DNA of 64,000 nucleotides, from NCBI GenBank assembly GCA_964649195.1, contig CAZYPK010000009.1:1-64000 (forward strand), read 5' to 3'. The notes under the pieces are model-generated. The model was not told the DNA's origin. It worked only from the letters and a program-made list of their open reading frames with translations, and did no database searches. The stretch is from JTS-RE9 sp964649195. GTDB taxonomy: Bacteria; Planctomycetota; Phycisphaerae; Phycisphaerales; Phycisphaeraceae. The position numbers were made by a program, and so were the translations under genes. Shown here piece after piece: positions 44,429 to 50,485 of this stretch (the stretch's first letter is position 1; each line of letters begins with the position of its first letter).

Positions 44429-44987
44429 ATTCAAAAAAACCACGCAAAGCTTTGAACCTAAACCAACTGTCTAAACAAATGAGCTTGATTCTTCAGGAAT
44501 TAACGAAACTGGAATGAAGATCGAATGATTTCAGGGAAAGCGAAGAATCGCATGGAAGGCGGGAAAAAGGCGGTACGGCTTGATCTTAATAGGGAGTATC
44601 GGAGACTTCAATGGGTAAAACAGGCAAATATCAAATTAGACACATGGTTTTCGGATCAAATTCTGGCGAATCATAGGGGCCATCTGCTGAAAAGATAGGC
44701 ACACGTACTGAATGATGGAGCCAGGTTGAGTTCGGCATAAGCGTGAGCCGCGACTCAACGAGTCGCGGACGTACCCAGCCTAAAGGCGTATCCGAACGCA
44801 CCTTTTTCTTTCAGCCTCGATCGGTGTCCGGTTCGTTTTGGCATCCCGTGATCCGCTGCGCGATGGTCACACCATTCTTATCGCTCACGTCCGCGACGTC
44901 ACGTCGCGGCTCACGCTTATCCCCGGATCAAACCATATCGCCCCGGATCAAACCATATCGCCCCCGATCACCGTTCTTATCCGAGAC
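44429..44987. other. Intergenic region between the pilB operon and the accessory array
   Basis: About 560 bases with no protein-like frame. It holds the ~170 bp element copy B (44745-44912). It also holds a 20-base tandem repeat (about 44931-44978) of ATCGCCCCGGATCAAACCAT, roughly 2.5 units. The stretch 44430-44740 is less GC-rich than its surroundings and holds nothing recognised. It marks the left border of the inserted accessory genes. Confidence 0.6.
44745..44912. repeat. ~170 bp element with self-palindromic ends, copy B
   Basis: The same ends as the copy at 2044-2216. The interior (CCTTTTTCTTTCAGCCTCGA and ATCCCGTGATCCGCTGCGCG) closely matches the copy at 60777-60945. Confidence 0.8.
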
Positions 44988-45626
44988 TCAGGCCACTATT
45001 CTCCATCGTAGGCGTTTGTCGGTCAATTGCCGGTTGGGTGGCCCGTTGGCAGAAAAAGCGGCCGGCAGTTGCCACCCACACTCTGGACAAGCACCGGCAG
45101 AGCCATAAAGGTCGTAACCACACCGAGGGCAGGGCGACTTGCGCGAATCGTCGCGCTTGACAATGACGAATCGATATCGAGAAAGCCAAATCGCGATCGG
45201 AACGTACACTATCCATGCAAGAGCGAGGCCGATCATCTGAGGAGCAAAGGCTTCCCAGGCAGTGCCGCCTTGATTCAGGCCCCATAGATGATCAGCGATC
45301 CGCCAGCCGCTGTACAGGGCAATGGGTGTGCCCGGAAGGATCAGGAAAGCCGCCACGATCCACCATCTGTATGCGATCCGCCTGACGAACAGAGCGAACA
45401 GGAGCAGGCAGTTGAGAATGGTGGCGGGAAATGCACCCCCGAGGCCATGAATCAGCATCTCATCGGTGAAAGTCGCCTGGCGTCCGTTCACGGAACCGAT
45501 GCTGACGCCGAGCATGCGGTGGATGACGACGCCCACGATGCCGCTCCACAAGACGACAAAAACGGTGAGCGCGATGCTGGGAAGCATCAGACGGCGCAGC
45601 CACTGCTTGTGTGTGTCGAGCGGCAA
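44988..45626 (-). CDS. Membrane protein with C-terminal zinc ribbon
   Basis: Unknown function. 212 residues if TTG 45626 is used (AGGTGG nine bases upstream, inside the adjacent repeat), or 199 from ATG 45587. About four membrane helices (SIALTVFVVLWSGIVGVVI; FPATILNCLLLFALF; WWIVAAFLILPGTPIALYSG; IGLALAWIVYVPIAIWL) precede the zinc ribbon CPRCGYDLYGSAGACPECGW. This ribbon is very common at the ends of planctomycete membrane proteins of unknown role. It is the last unit of the same-strand accessory array. Confidence 0.75.
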   Translation of the reverse strand: MPLDTHKQWLRRLMLPSIALTVFVVLWSGIVGVVIHRMLGVSIGSVNGRQATFTDEMLIHGLGGAFPATILNCLLLFALFVRRIAYRWWIVAAFLILPGTPIALYSGWRIADHLWGLNQGGTAWEAFAPQMIGLALAWIVYVPIAIWLSRYRFVIVKRDDSRKSPCPRCGYDLYGSAGACPECGWQLPAAFSANGPPNRQLTDKRLRWRIVA

Positions 45627-45629
45627 ATG

Positions 45630-45755
45630 TCCGGACCACCTGACAACCTGCCGCTCAGTGGCGAGTTCGGGGCCTCGTGCGGGGCAGGTTTCGGGAATGC
45701 ACGAGGCCCGATGACGACATTCAACGCACGCGCTGCTTGTCCACTGTGGTTAAGC
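45630..45755. repeat. Array repeat R1
   Basis: Contains CCTGCCGCTCAGTGGCGAGT then TCGGGG, with two nested inverted repeats: ACCTGCC...GGCAGGT, and GGCCTCGTGC...GCACGAGGCC (10 bp perfect). A second block, CGATGACGACATTCAACGCA, follows. It lies between the zinc-ribbon membrane protein and the 103-residue gene. Related units are R2 (46077-46145), R3 (47161-47222, second block only), R4 (47522-47590) and R5 (48970-49020). Confidence 0.7.
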
Positions 45756-45757
45756 GA

Positions 45758-46069
45758 CTATTCTCGCTCGCCACGCTCGACTTGGGTTCGAATCTTCTCC
45801 ACCAATTGACGTTGATAAGTCTGTGCCTCTGCATCTGGAACGTCACCATAATGATGCCATCTTCGCTGCTCGAAGAACAGACAGACCCGCAATTCTGTGA
45901 GAGTCCCATGCCGCGGCTCGTTCGCAATTGCCGCACATGCCTCAAATGAACCAAGCCGGTCAAATCCGTTGAACGTATAACCAAATTGCTCGACGGCGTC
46001 GAACGGAGCGTCGCCGTCCGGGATTTGATCGACGCGAAGGCTTTCGTTTGGTATCTCAGTAGGAAACAT
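45758..46069 (-). CDS. Hypothetical protein, 103 residues
   Basis: Not recognised. ATG 46069; acidic and aromatic (MFPTEIPNESLRVDQ, FGYTFNGFDRLGSFEACAA, LRVCLFFEQRRWHHYGDVPD), ending in a charged helix (QRQLVEKIRTQVERGERE). Cytosolic, no membrane segment. It is bounded closely by array repeat R1 after its stop and R2 eight bases before its start, like a one-gene cassette. The composition is protein-like on this strand and poor on the other. Confidence 0.6.
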   Translation of the reverse strand: MFPTEIPNESLRVDQIPDGDAPFDAVEQFGYTFNGFDRLGSFEACAAIANEPRHGTLTELRVCLFFEQRRWHHYGDVPDAEAQTYQRQLVEKIRTQVERGERE

Positions 46070-46076
46070 CGAAAGT

Positions 46077-46145
46077 CGCCTGACAACCTGCCGCTCAGTG
46101 GCGAGTTCGGGGAATGCGCAAGGAACGTGGCATCTCGAAAAACCG
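46077..46145. repeat. Array repeat R2
   Basis: CCTGCCGCTCAGTGGCGAGT followed by TCGGGGAATGCGCAAGGAAC and TCGAAAAACCGTC. The latter part matches R4 rather than R1. It lies between vapC and the 103-residue gene. Confidence 0.7.
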
Positions 46146-46230
46146 TCGTGGCCGGCCCGATCAAGCGCAACGCTTGGTGAGCCGCCGCCTGCCCTGCCGA
46201 GCCAAACTCACCATGCGGCTTCTCGCCATG

Positions 46231-46629
46231 CTACTTGAACACGGCCCGAAAACCGGCCTGCTCGAAATGGTGATCCGCCGTCAACGCTTCCGACAACCCG
46301 CGCTGCGTCATCACCGCAAACGAGATGCAGTCGGTCAGCGACCAGTCCTTGTCCGACCGGGACTCGTAAAGGTCGAAGCCGGCCTGGTGAACAGCCGGAT
46401 CAAACCCGACGACCAGAAACATGGGCACGCGATGAATGCGTTTGATCGCCTCGGTTGCAAACGGCTTGGTGCTCGACGCCGAGAAGGCATCGGCGAACTC
46501 CAGCAAGACCCATTCCGTTGTCACAATGCTGCCGGAGTAGGAATCCAGATATGCTTTCACACGCCGGTGCGCGGCATCTCTCGTGTTGATCCAGGCGATC
46601 AAGCCGTAGGTATCCATGAAAACGGTCAT
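46231..46629 (-). CDS. VapC-type PIN-domain RNase toxin
   Basis: A 132-residue PIN protein predicted to cleave RNA with magnesium. The acidic residues of the PIN active site are visible: D6 in FMDTYGLIAW, E in TTEWVLLEFADA, D in DKDWSLTDCISF and D in ALTADHHFEQAGF. The ATG at 46629 overlaps the antitoxin stop by four bases (ATGA). Full length and apparently intact. A second locus 1 kb away keeps only the antitoxin tail and the first codons of this gene. Confidence 0.88.
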   Translation of the reverse strand: MTVFMDTYGLIAWINTRDAAHRRVKAYLDSYSGSIVTTEWVLLEFADAFSASSTKPFATEAIKRIHRVPMFLVVGFDPAVHQAGFDLYESRSDKDWSLTDCISFAVMTQRGLSEALTADHHFEQAGFRAVFK

Positions 46630-46841
46630 CGCTTCGGTTTCCCCAGGCGGTAATGGTCATGCTGGGCCGCCAGGTCGGCCGGCAAATCGGCGCAGTCAAC
46701 CGCCATGTCGCCGAATAGCTGGCCAAATGTTTTTGGTTTGCCAACCTTCACCCGTTCGATGCGCACGCGATCCCCTTCCGAAAGCGCCTGCGCATCATCG
46801 GGCACGATGACCCCGTTATGAACCACACCTTCCAGTTCCAT
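46626..46841 (-). CDS. VapB-type antitoxin
   Basis: A 71-residue protein, ATG 46841 (MELEGVVHNGVIVPDDAQAL). The N-terminal half resembles the DUF104/AbrB-like antitoxins (GVVHNGVIVPDDAQALSEGDRVRIERV). The C-terminal half (KPKTFGQLFGDMAVDCADLPADLAAQHDHY) would wrap the toxin. Overlaps vapC by four bases. Presumably autoregulatory. The 3' two thirds are duplicated at 47586-47745. Confidence 0.82.
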   Translation of the reverse strand: MELEGVVHNGVIVPDDAQALSEGDRVRIERVKVGKPKTFGQLFGDMAVDCADLPADLAAQHDHYRLGKPKR

Positions 46842-47207
46842 GACACACCTCTTGACCGATGACCGGCATCCGCCCGCAATGCCTTGCCTTGTCATGATAG
46901 GCGCCTTACCCCTGTTCCTGCAATTTGAAACTGTTCCACCGGCCCGGTCAGCTTCAACCGTGGGTTGGCGGCGGCACTCCTGGCCGTCGAAGACCGCCAA
47001 CCGCCGAACGATCAAGCTCACCTGCCCGGAGCCTGAGAACTTTTGGGTGGCTGGGGCTGAGGCTCTGCGAAGCCCCGGCCCGGCGACCATCGACTTTCAG
47101 TTGCGCCACCTTGCTTCGTGCATCTGGGCCGGGGCTTCACGGACTCAGCCCCAGCCACCCAACGGGGAACGCACGAAGCCCGATGACAACATTCAACGCG
47201 CGCGGGT
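46842..47207. other. Region upstream of vapBC with remnants and an inverted-repeat element
   Basis: No intact gene. A ~28-base segment at about 46975-47003 (GCACTCCTGGCCGTCGAAGA) matches 47751-47778, the 3' end of the 134-residue gene. That is a trace of a duplicated gene-plus-antitoxin unit. The GGGTGGCTGGGGC element fills 47045-47160 and R3 begins straight after it. Confidence 0.55.
47045..47160. repeat. GGGTGGCTGGGGC inverted-repeat element, second copy
   Basis: Arms GGGTGGCTGGGGC (47045-47057) and GCCCCAGCCACCC (47148-47160), extended imperfectly by GAAGCCCCGGCCC / GGGCCGGGGCTTC. The interior is unrelated to the copy at 3668-3803. Confidence 0.8.
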
Positions 47208-47222
47208 TCATCCACTGCGGCT
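47161..47222. repeat. Array repeat R3 (second block)
   Basis: GGGGAACGCACGAAGCCCGA, then ACATTCAACGCGCGCGGG and TCCACTGCGG, aligns with 45691-45748 of R1 along about 57 bases. It overlaps the 3' end of the zinc-ribbon gene. Confidence 0.65.
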
Positions 47223-47510
47223 GCGGGTTACGGCGGGTGGGGCGCGATGAAGCACACGATTCAGAAGCTTCAACTTCAACCGGTTCCCCATCGAAGGATT
47301 GCGCCAGAACTCCGCCTGAAGCGCCCTCTCCGCCAGATAGGTTCGCCAAAACCGATTCCATGCTTTCAAACGCTTCGGCGAAGGCACCCGAATCTTCCAC
47401 TCCACATACTCGCACGGATCTTTGCACCTGGGGCAGGCGACCGATTGCACCGACTGGTCCTTCCTGCAGGACTTCCGACAGCGCAGGCAGACCCATGTTC
47501 GGTTACTCAT
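47208..47510 (-). CDS. Small zinc-ribbon protein, 100 residues
   Basis: From ATG 47510: MSNRTWVCLRCRKSCRKDQS, then CPRCKDPCEYVEWKIRVPSP. Two CxxC pairs 17 residues apart form a probable zinc ribbon, followed by a basic helical C-terminus (PKRLKAWNRFWRTYLAERALQ). Unknown function; perhaps nucleic-acid binding. Bounded by R4 upstream and R3 at its end. Codons upstream of 47510 read through the antitoxin remnant and are not part of the gene. Confidence 0.65.
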   Translation of the reverse strand: MSNRTWVCLRCRKSCRKDQSVQSVACPRCKDPCEYVEWKIRVPSPKRLKAWNRFWRTYLAERALQAEFWRNPSMGNRLKLKLLNRVLHRAPPAVTRSRSG

Positions 47511-47521
47511 CGGGAAGGCAC

Positions 47522-47590
47522 TCCCTAATCCTGCCGCCAGTGGCGAGTTCCGGAGGATGCGCAAGAAACGTAGCGGCTCGAAAAAACGGT
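47522..47590. repeat. Array repeat R4
   Basis: CCTGCCGCCAGTGGCGAGTT then CCGGAGGATGCGCAAGAAAC and GGCTCGAAAAAACGGTC: the same order of blocks as R2, about 65 bases. It joins directly to the truncated vapB/vapC remnant, so it marks a recombination junction. Confidence 0.7.
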
Positions 47591-47745
47591 CACCACTTCG
47601 GTTTTCCCAGGCGGTAATGGTCATGCCGGGCCGCCAGGTCGGCCGCCAGATCGGGGCAATCAACCGCCAGGTCGCCGAACAGTTGACCGAATGTTTTTTG
47701 TTTGCCAACCTTCACCCGCTCGATGCGCACGCGCTCCCCTTCCGA
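47586..47745 (-). pseudogene. Truncated second copy of the VapB antitoxin (plus first codons of vapC)
   Basis: Closely matches 46626-46785. It keeps residues from about RIERV onward (KTFGQLFGDLAVDCPDLAADLAARHDHYRLGKPKW) to a stop overlapping a GTG that reads V-T-V-F, the beginning of vapC. After that the sequence changes into R4. The N-terminal third of the antitoxin is missing, replaced by the end of the 134-residue gene. Non-functional remains of a duplicated vapBC unit. Confidence 0.75.
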
Positions 47746-47755
47746 AGGGGCACTC

Positions 47756-48160
47756 CTAACCGCCGAAGACCGTCAACTCACCTCCACCCACGGCAATGAA
47801 CTGTCTGTTCCCATTGCACACATTCCACGCCTCATACCCGGATGAATCGGGAATAACCTGAAGCAAGTGCCCCGTGCTGAATCGAAGTTCGAGGTCGAGG
47901 AGTCCTTTTCGCAGTTCCACCGCTTCAACCGCCGCGCCGAGAAGTCGGCCATTGATTTCGCGGGCTGCGTCCACGGGCGCCGGCAACCCAAACTGCTGGC
48001 CGTCGTCCTCGCTGGTGGATCGAATGCGACCGGCTTCCACCAGCCGCCACAGGCAGGCGATGACGAGGCTTGCATCCTCATCGAAGGCGACAACCCAATC
48101 GTACTCGCGCCGGGTGAGTGATTGAAACCGACATCCGACGAGCCACGCAAGTTCATTCAT
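47756..48160 (-). CDS. Hypothetical protein, 134 residues (DUF6188-like)
   Basis: ATG 48160, MNELAWLVGCRFQSLTRREYDWVV. The central WRLVEAGRIRSTSEDDGQQFGLPAPVDAA and the C-terminal RFSTGHLLQVIPDSSGYEAWNV resemble a widespread small-protein family (I believe DUF6188) often found beside toxin, immunity or other accessory genes. No enzyme motif. Its last bases are duplicated at about 46975-47003. Family assignment is from memory of the pattern. Confidence 0.55.
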   Translation of the reverse strand: MNELAWLVGCRFQSLTRREYDWVVAFDEDASLVIACLWRLVEAGRIRSTSEDDGQQFGLPAPVDAAREINGRLLGAAVEAVELRKGLLDLELRFSTGHLLQVIPDSSGYEAWNVCNGNRQFIAVGGGELTVFGG

Positions 48161-48284
48161 CAACACCTACGCTTCTGCGATCCAATGCCAAAGCTCACCC
48201 GCGACGGCGGCTGGTGAGACAGGATATTCCGAGAAACCGTGATGCGGCCGCCATCGGGTGCGGCACCTGGTTCACCAACAATCG

Positions 48285-48941
48285 CTATCCGTTGTTTTTC
48301 CCTGCCCAGCGACAGAAATCGTCCAGCGATTCGGCATCACCCATCTCGGACGGATGCTTCACAATCTCAGAGGCAGTCTTTGGAATGCCAACCGAAAAAG
48401 TCTGCTTCACCCAGTTCTGATACTCGACATTCGGATGCACGAACAATCCGCCTCCCGCGTTGGGCGGCTGCGTGAATTCAGAGTTCCAACAAATCTCATC
48501 GTATCCTATCGCCAAGAGACGGAGAAAATCGACCGGATCGTCCGCCAGCACGCAACAGAGAATCGAACCCGAACCAGACCCAAGGTGGACAATTCGCTGC
48601 TTGCCGCGATCGTCGATCCAAAAAGCCGCCATAGAGCCATCGCCCCCTGTCTTTGCAAAGACGCACAACCGATTCAGCACTTGAGGTCTTTCGTGGCCGA
48701 ACCAGTATTTCATGTTGACATTGCCTTCCGCGAAAAATTCGATGTGCGTACCTCCCGGTCGCTCCGTTTCGGTCCATTCCGCCTTGAGTTTCTCCAACGG
48801 GTACAGGAAGCCGATGCGTTGATCGTCACGGTCGATGGAACAGCCTTTGTCTTCGATCCATGCGAACAGCAGGGCAAGTGGATCAGGGACGCGCATCCCG
48901 GGAAGCAATGTCTGTTCGATTTGCTTTTGGAGCGTGGACAT
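48285..48941 (-). CDS. SMI1/KNR4 (SUKH) family protein
   Basis: A 218-residue cytosolic protein (MSTLQKQIEQTLLPGMRVPDPLALLFAWIEDKG). A SUKH-type core is suggested by GTHIEFFAEGNVNMKYWFG, SMAAFWIDDRGKQRIVHLGSGSG and ADDPVDFLRLLAIGYDEI. SUKH proteins are usually immunity proteins against polymorphic toxins or nucleases. No toxin is adjacent, which fits an orphan immunity gene in an accessory array. It is the first gene of the same-strand array, with R5 29 bases before its start. Confidence 0.72.
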   Translation of the reverse strand: MSTLQKQIEQTLLPGMRVPDPLALLFAWIEDKGCSIDRDDQRIGFLYPLEKLKAEWTETERPGGTHIEFFAEGNVNMKYWFGHERPQVLNRLCVFAKTGGDGSMAAFWIDDRGKQRIVHLGSGSGSILCCVLADDPVDFLRLLAIGYDEICWNSEFTQPPNAGGGLFVHPNVEYQNWVKQTFSVGIPKTASEIVKHPSEMGDAESLDDFCRWAGKNNG

Positions 48942-48969
48942 CGAGGAAGCGTTCTTTGTTGGCGAACAC

Positions 48970-49020
48970 CCTGCCGCTCAGTGGCGAGTTCCGGGGCCGC
49001 GTGCGGGGCAGGTTCCGGGG
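48970..49020. repeat. Array repeat R5
   Basis: CCTGCCGCTCAGTGGCGAGT, then TCCGGGGCCGCGTGCGGGGC and AGG: the first block of R1, including the CCTGCC...GGCAGG arms. It is the outermost copy, at the right border of the array. Confidence 0.7.
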
Positions 49021-49032
49021 GACGTACTCGGA

Positions 49033-49155
49033 ATGATTTTATAAGGAAGGTGGGAAGGAAGGAAATGAGGAATGAACGAGGAACGCGACTGATGCCGCTT
49101 CACGATGTCTGTTCCTCCTTTCCTTGCTTCCTTGCTTCCTTATTTCCTTATAAAA
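49033..49155. repeat. Long hairpin with simple-sequence arms
   Basis: TTTTATAAGGAA at about 49035-49046 pairs with TTCCTTATAAAA at about 49143-49154. Inside, GGAAGGAAGGAAA and GAGGAAC on the left face GTTCCTCC and TTGCTTCCTTGCTTCC on the right. Similar in build to the hairpin at 11200-11400. It lies in the 368-base gap between the array and pilT. Confidence 0.8.
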
Positions 49156-49185
49156 ACTTGAGCGTTGAGATTGACCTGACTCGTG

Positions 49186-49270
49186 GGGACTCTGAATGCC
49201 CCCCGATGTGCCGTGAGCCGGGGATTGCTACGCCGCAAGCGGCCTGGATGCGAGGTTGTTCGGGATTCCC
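49186..49270. repeat. ~85 bp element, copy E2
   Basis: CTCTGAATGCCCCCCGATGT, then GATTGCTACGCCGCAAGCGG, then GCGAGGTTGTTCGGGATTCC. It follows copy E1 along its full length and ends 40 bases before the pilT stop codon. Confidence 0.8.
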
Positions 49271-49309
49271 TGTTCTTAAACGAAGCTCAGGTTCATCATC
49301 CGTTGCCGA

Positions 49310-50428
49310 TCAATCCGAAGCGGTGATCGTATGTTCGTATTCGTCGCGCTCGAAGTGGCCGCCGGCCTGTTTGATTTTGATGGCCATTTCGGTCGGGTCC
49401 TTGGCCTTGTCCACGGCTTCTTCGGGAGAGATGATTCCCTTGGAGTACATTTCCCACAGGTGGTCATCGAGGAGCTGCATGCCGAACTTTTTGCCGGTCT
49501 GGATGGCGGAGTCGATGCGGAAGGTTTTGGCCTCGCGGATGAGGTTGGCGATGGCGGGGGTGATGACGAGGAACTCGTAGGCGGCGACCATGCCCTTCTG
49601 GTCGATGCGGGGCATCAGTTGCTGCGAGAGCACCGCCGCCAGGCCGGTGGAAAGCTGCACGCGGATCTGGTTCTGCTGGGCGACGGGGAAGGCGTCGATG
49701 ATGCGGTTGATGGTGCCCGCGGCGCCGGTGGTGTGCAGCGTGCCGAAGACGAGGTGGCCCGTCTCGGCGGCGCGCACGGCGGCTTCGATCGTCTCCAGGT
49801 CGCGCATCTCACCGACCATGACCACATCCGGGTCCATGCGCAAGGCGCGGCGAAGGGCCTCGGCGAAGCTGGGCACATCGTTGCCCACCTCGCGCTGGTT
49901 CACGATGCTCACATCGTGGTTGAAGTAATACTCGATGGGGTCCTCGACGGTGATGATGTGCTTGTCCATCGTCTGGTTGATGAACGCCACCATCGAGGCG
50001 AGCGTGGTCGTCTTGCCCGAACCGGTCGGGCCGGTGACGAGGATCAGCCCGCGCGGACGGCGACAGAGGTCCGTGACCTGCGGGGGCAGGCCGATCTGCT
50101 CGAACGTGAGCAGCGTGCTGGGAATCTGGCGAAGCACCAGCGAGACGTTGCCCTTCTGCTTGAAGATGGCCACGCGGAAGCGGGCCTGATCACCGTAGGC
50201 GAAGCCGAAGTCGGAGCCGCCTTCTTCCTGAAGTTCGGTCTGGGATCGTTCCGGGGCGATCGACTTCATGAGCGCGATCGTGTCGGCGGGCTCGAGCACC
50301 TTCGTCTTCAAAGGCACCAGGCGGCCGCGCATGCGGATGGTCGGCGGCCGGCCCACGACCAGGTGCAGGTCGCTGCCCTTTTGCTTGATCACGGTGTCCA
50401 GCAGACGATCGATGTGAACTTGGGACAT
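49310..50428 (-). CDS. pilT: Type IV pilus retraction ATPase
   Basis: A 372-residue hexameric ATPase from ATG 50428 (MSQVHIDRLLDTVIKQKGSD). The N-terminal PAS-like PilT-N domain carries KGSDLHLVVGRPPTIRMRG. Walker A is TGPTGSGKTTTLASM. Also present are FNHDVSIVNQREVG, the Walker B region LRMDPDVVMVGEMRDLET, the His box AETGHLVFGTLHTTGA and the PilT-specific AIRNLIRE-like ANLIREAKTF. It retracts the pilus, for twitching or DNA uptake; its presence argues for a true type IV pilus, not only type II secretion. It lies 57 bases after the second pilB on the same strand. Confidence 0.95.
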   Translation of the reverse strand: MSQVHIDRLLDTVIKQKGSDLHLVVGRPPTIRMRGRLVPLKTKVLEPADTIALMKSIAPERSQTELQEEGGSDFGFAYGDQARFRVAIFKQKGNVSLVLRQIPSTLLTFEQIGLPPQVTDLCRRPRGLILVTGPTGSGKTTTLASMVAFINQTMDKHIITVEDPIEYYFNHDVSIVNQREVGNDVPSFAEALRRALRMDPDVVMVGEMRDLETIEAAVRAAETGHLVFGTLHTTGAAGTINRIIDAFPVAQQNQIRVQLSTGLAAVLSQQLMPRIDQKGMVAAYEFLVITPAIANLIREAKTFRIDSAIQTGKKFGMQLLDDHLWEMYSKGIISPEEAVDKAKDPTEMAIKIKQAGGHFERDEYEHTITASD

Positions 50429-50485
50429 GAAGTAACTCCGAAGGCAAAGGCAAAAAAGCAAAAGCGAAAAACTTTTCTGTTTTTG

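Noticed and set aside
43003..44517. 504-codon plus-strand frame antisense to pilB, and its counterparts over pilT and the second pilB
   Set aside because: Similar His/Val/Asp-rich shadows appear opposite all three ATPases, as expected from shared codon patterns.
45783..45799. TTCGAATC resembling a tRNA T-arm
   Set aside because: No acceptor stem or anticodon arm around it; it lies inside the 103-residue gene.
45630..49020. Firm call of integron attC sites
   Set aside because: GCTTAAC/GTTGAAT-like cores can be picked out near R1, but they are only about 37 bases apart and are not found in all five copies. No integrase is visible, so it is kept as a hypothesis only.
48258..49580. 440-codon plus-strand frame across the SUKH gene
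   Set aside because: It crosses repeats and the pilT 3' end and has no recognisable motif; the minus-strand gene is protein-like.
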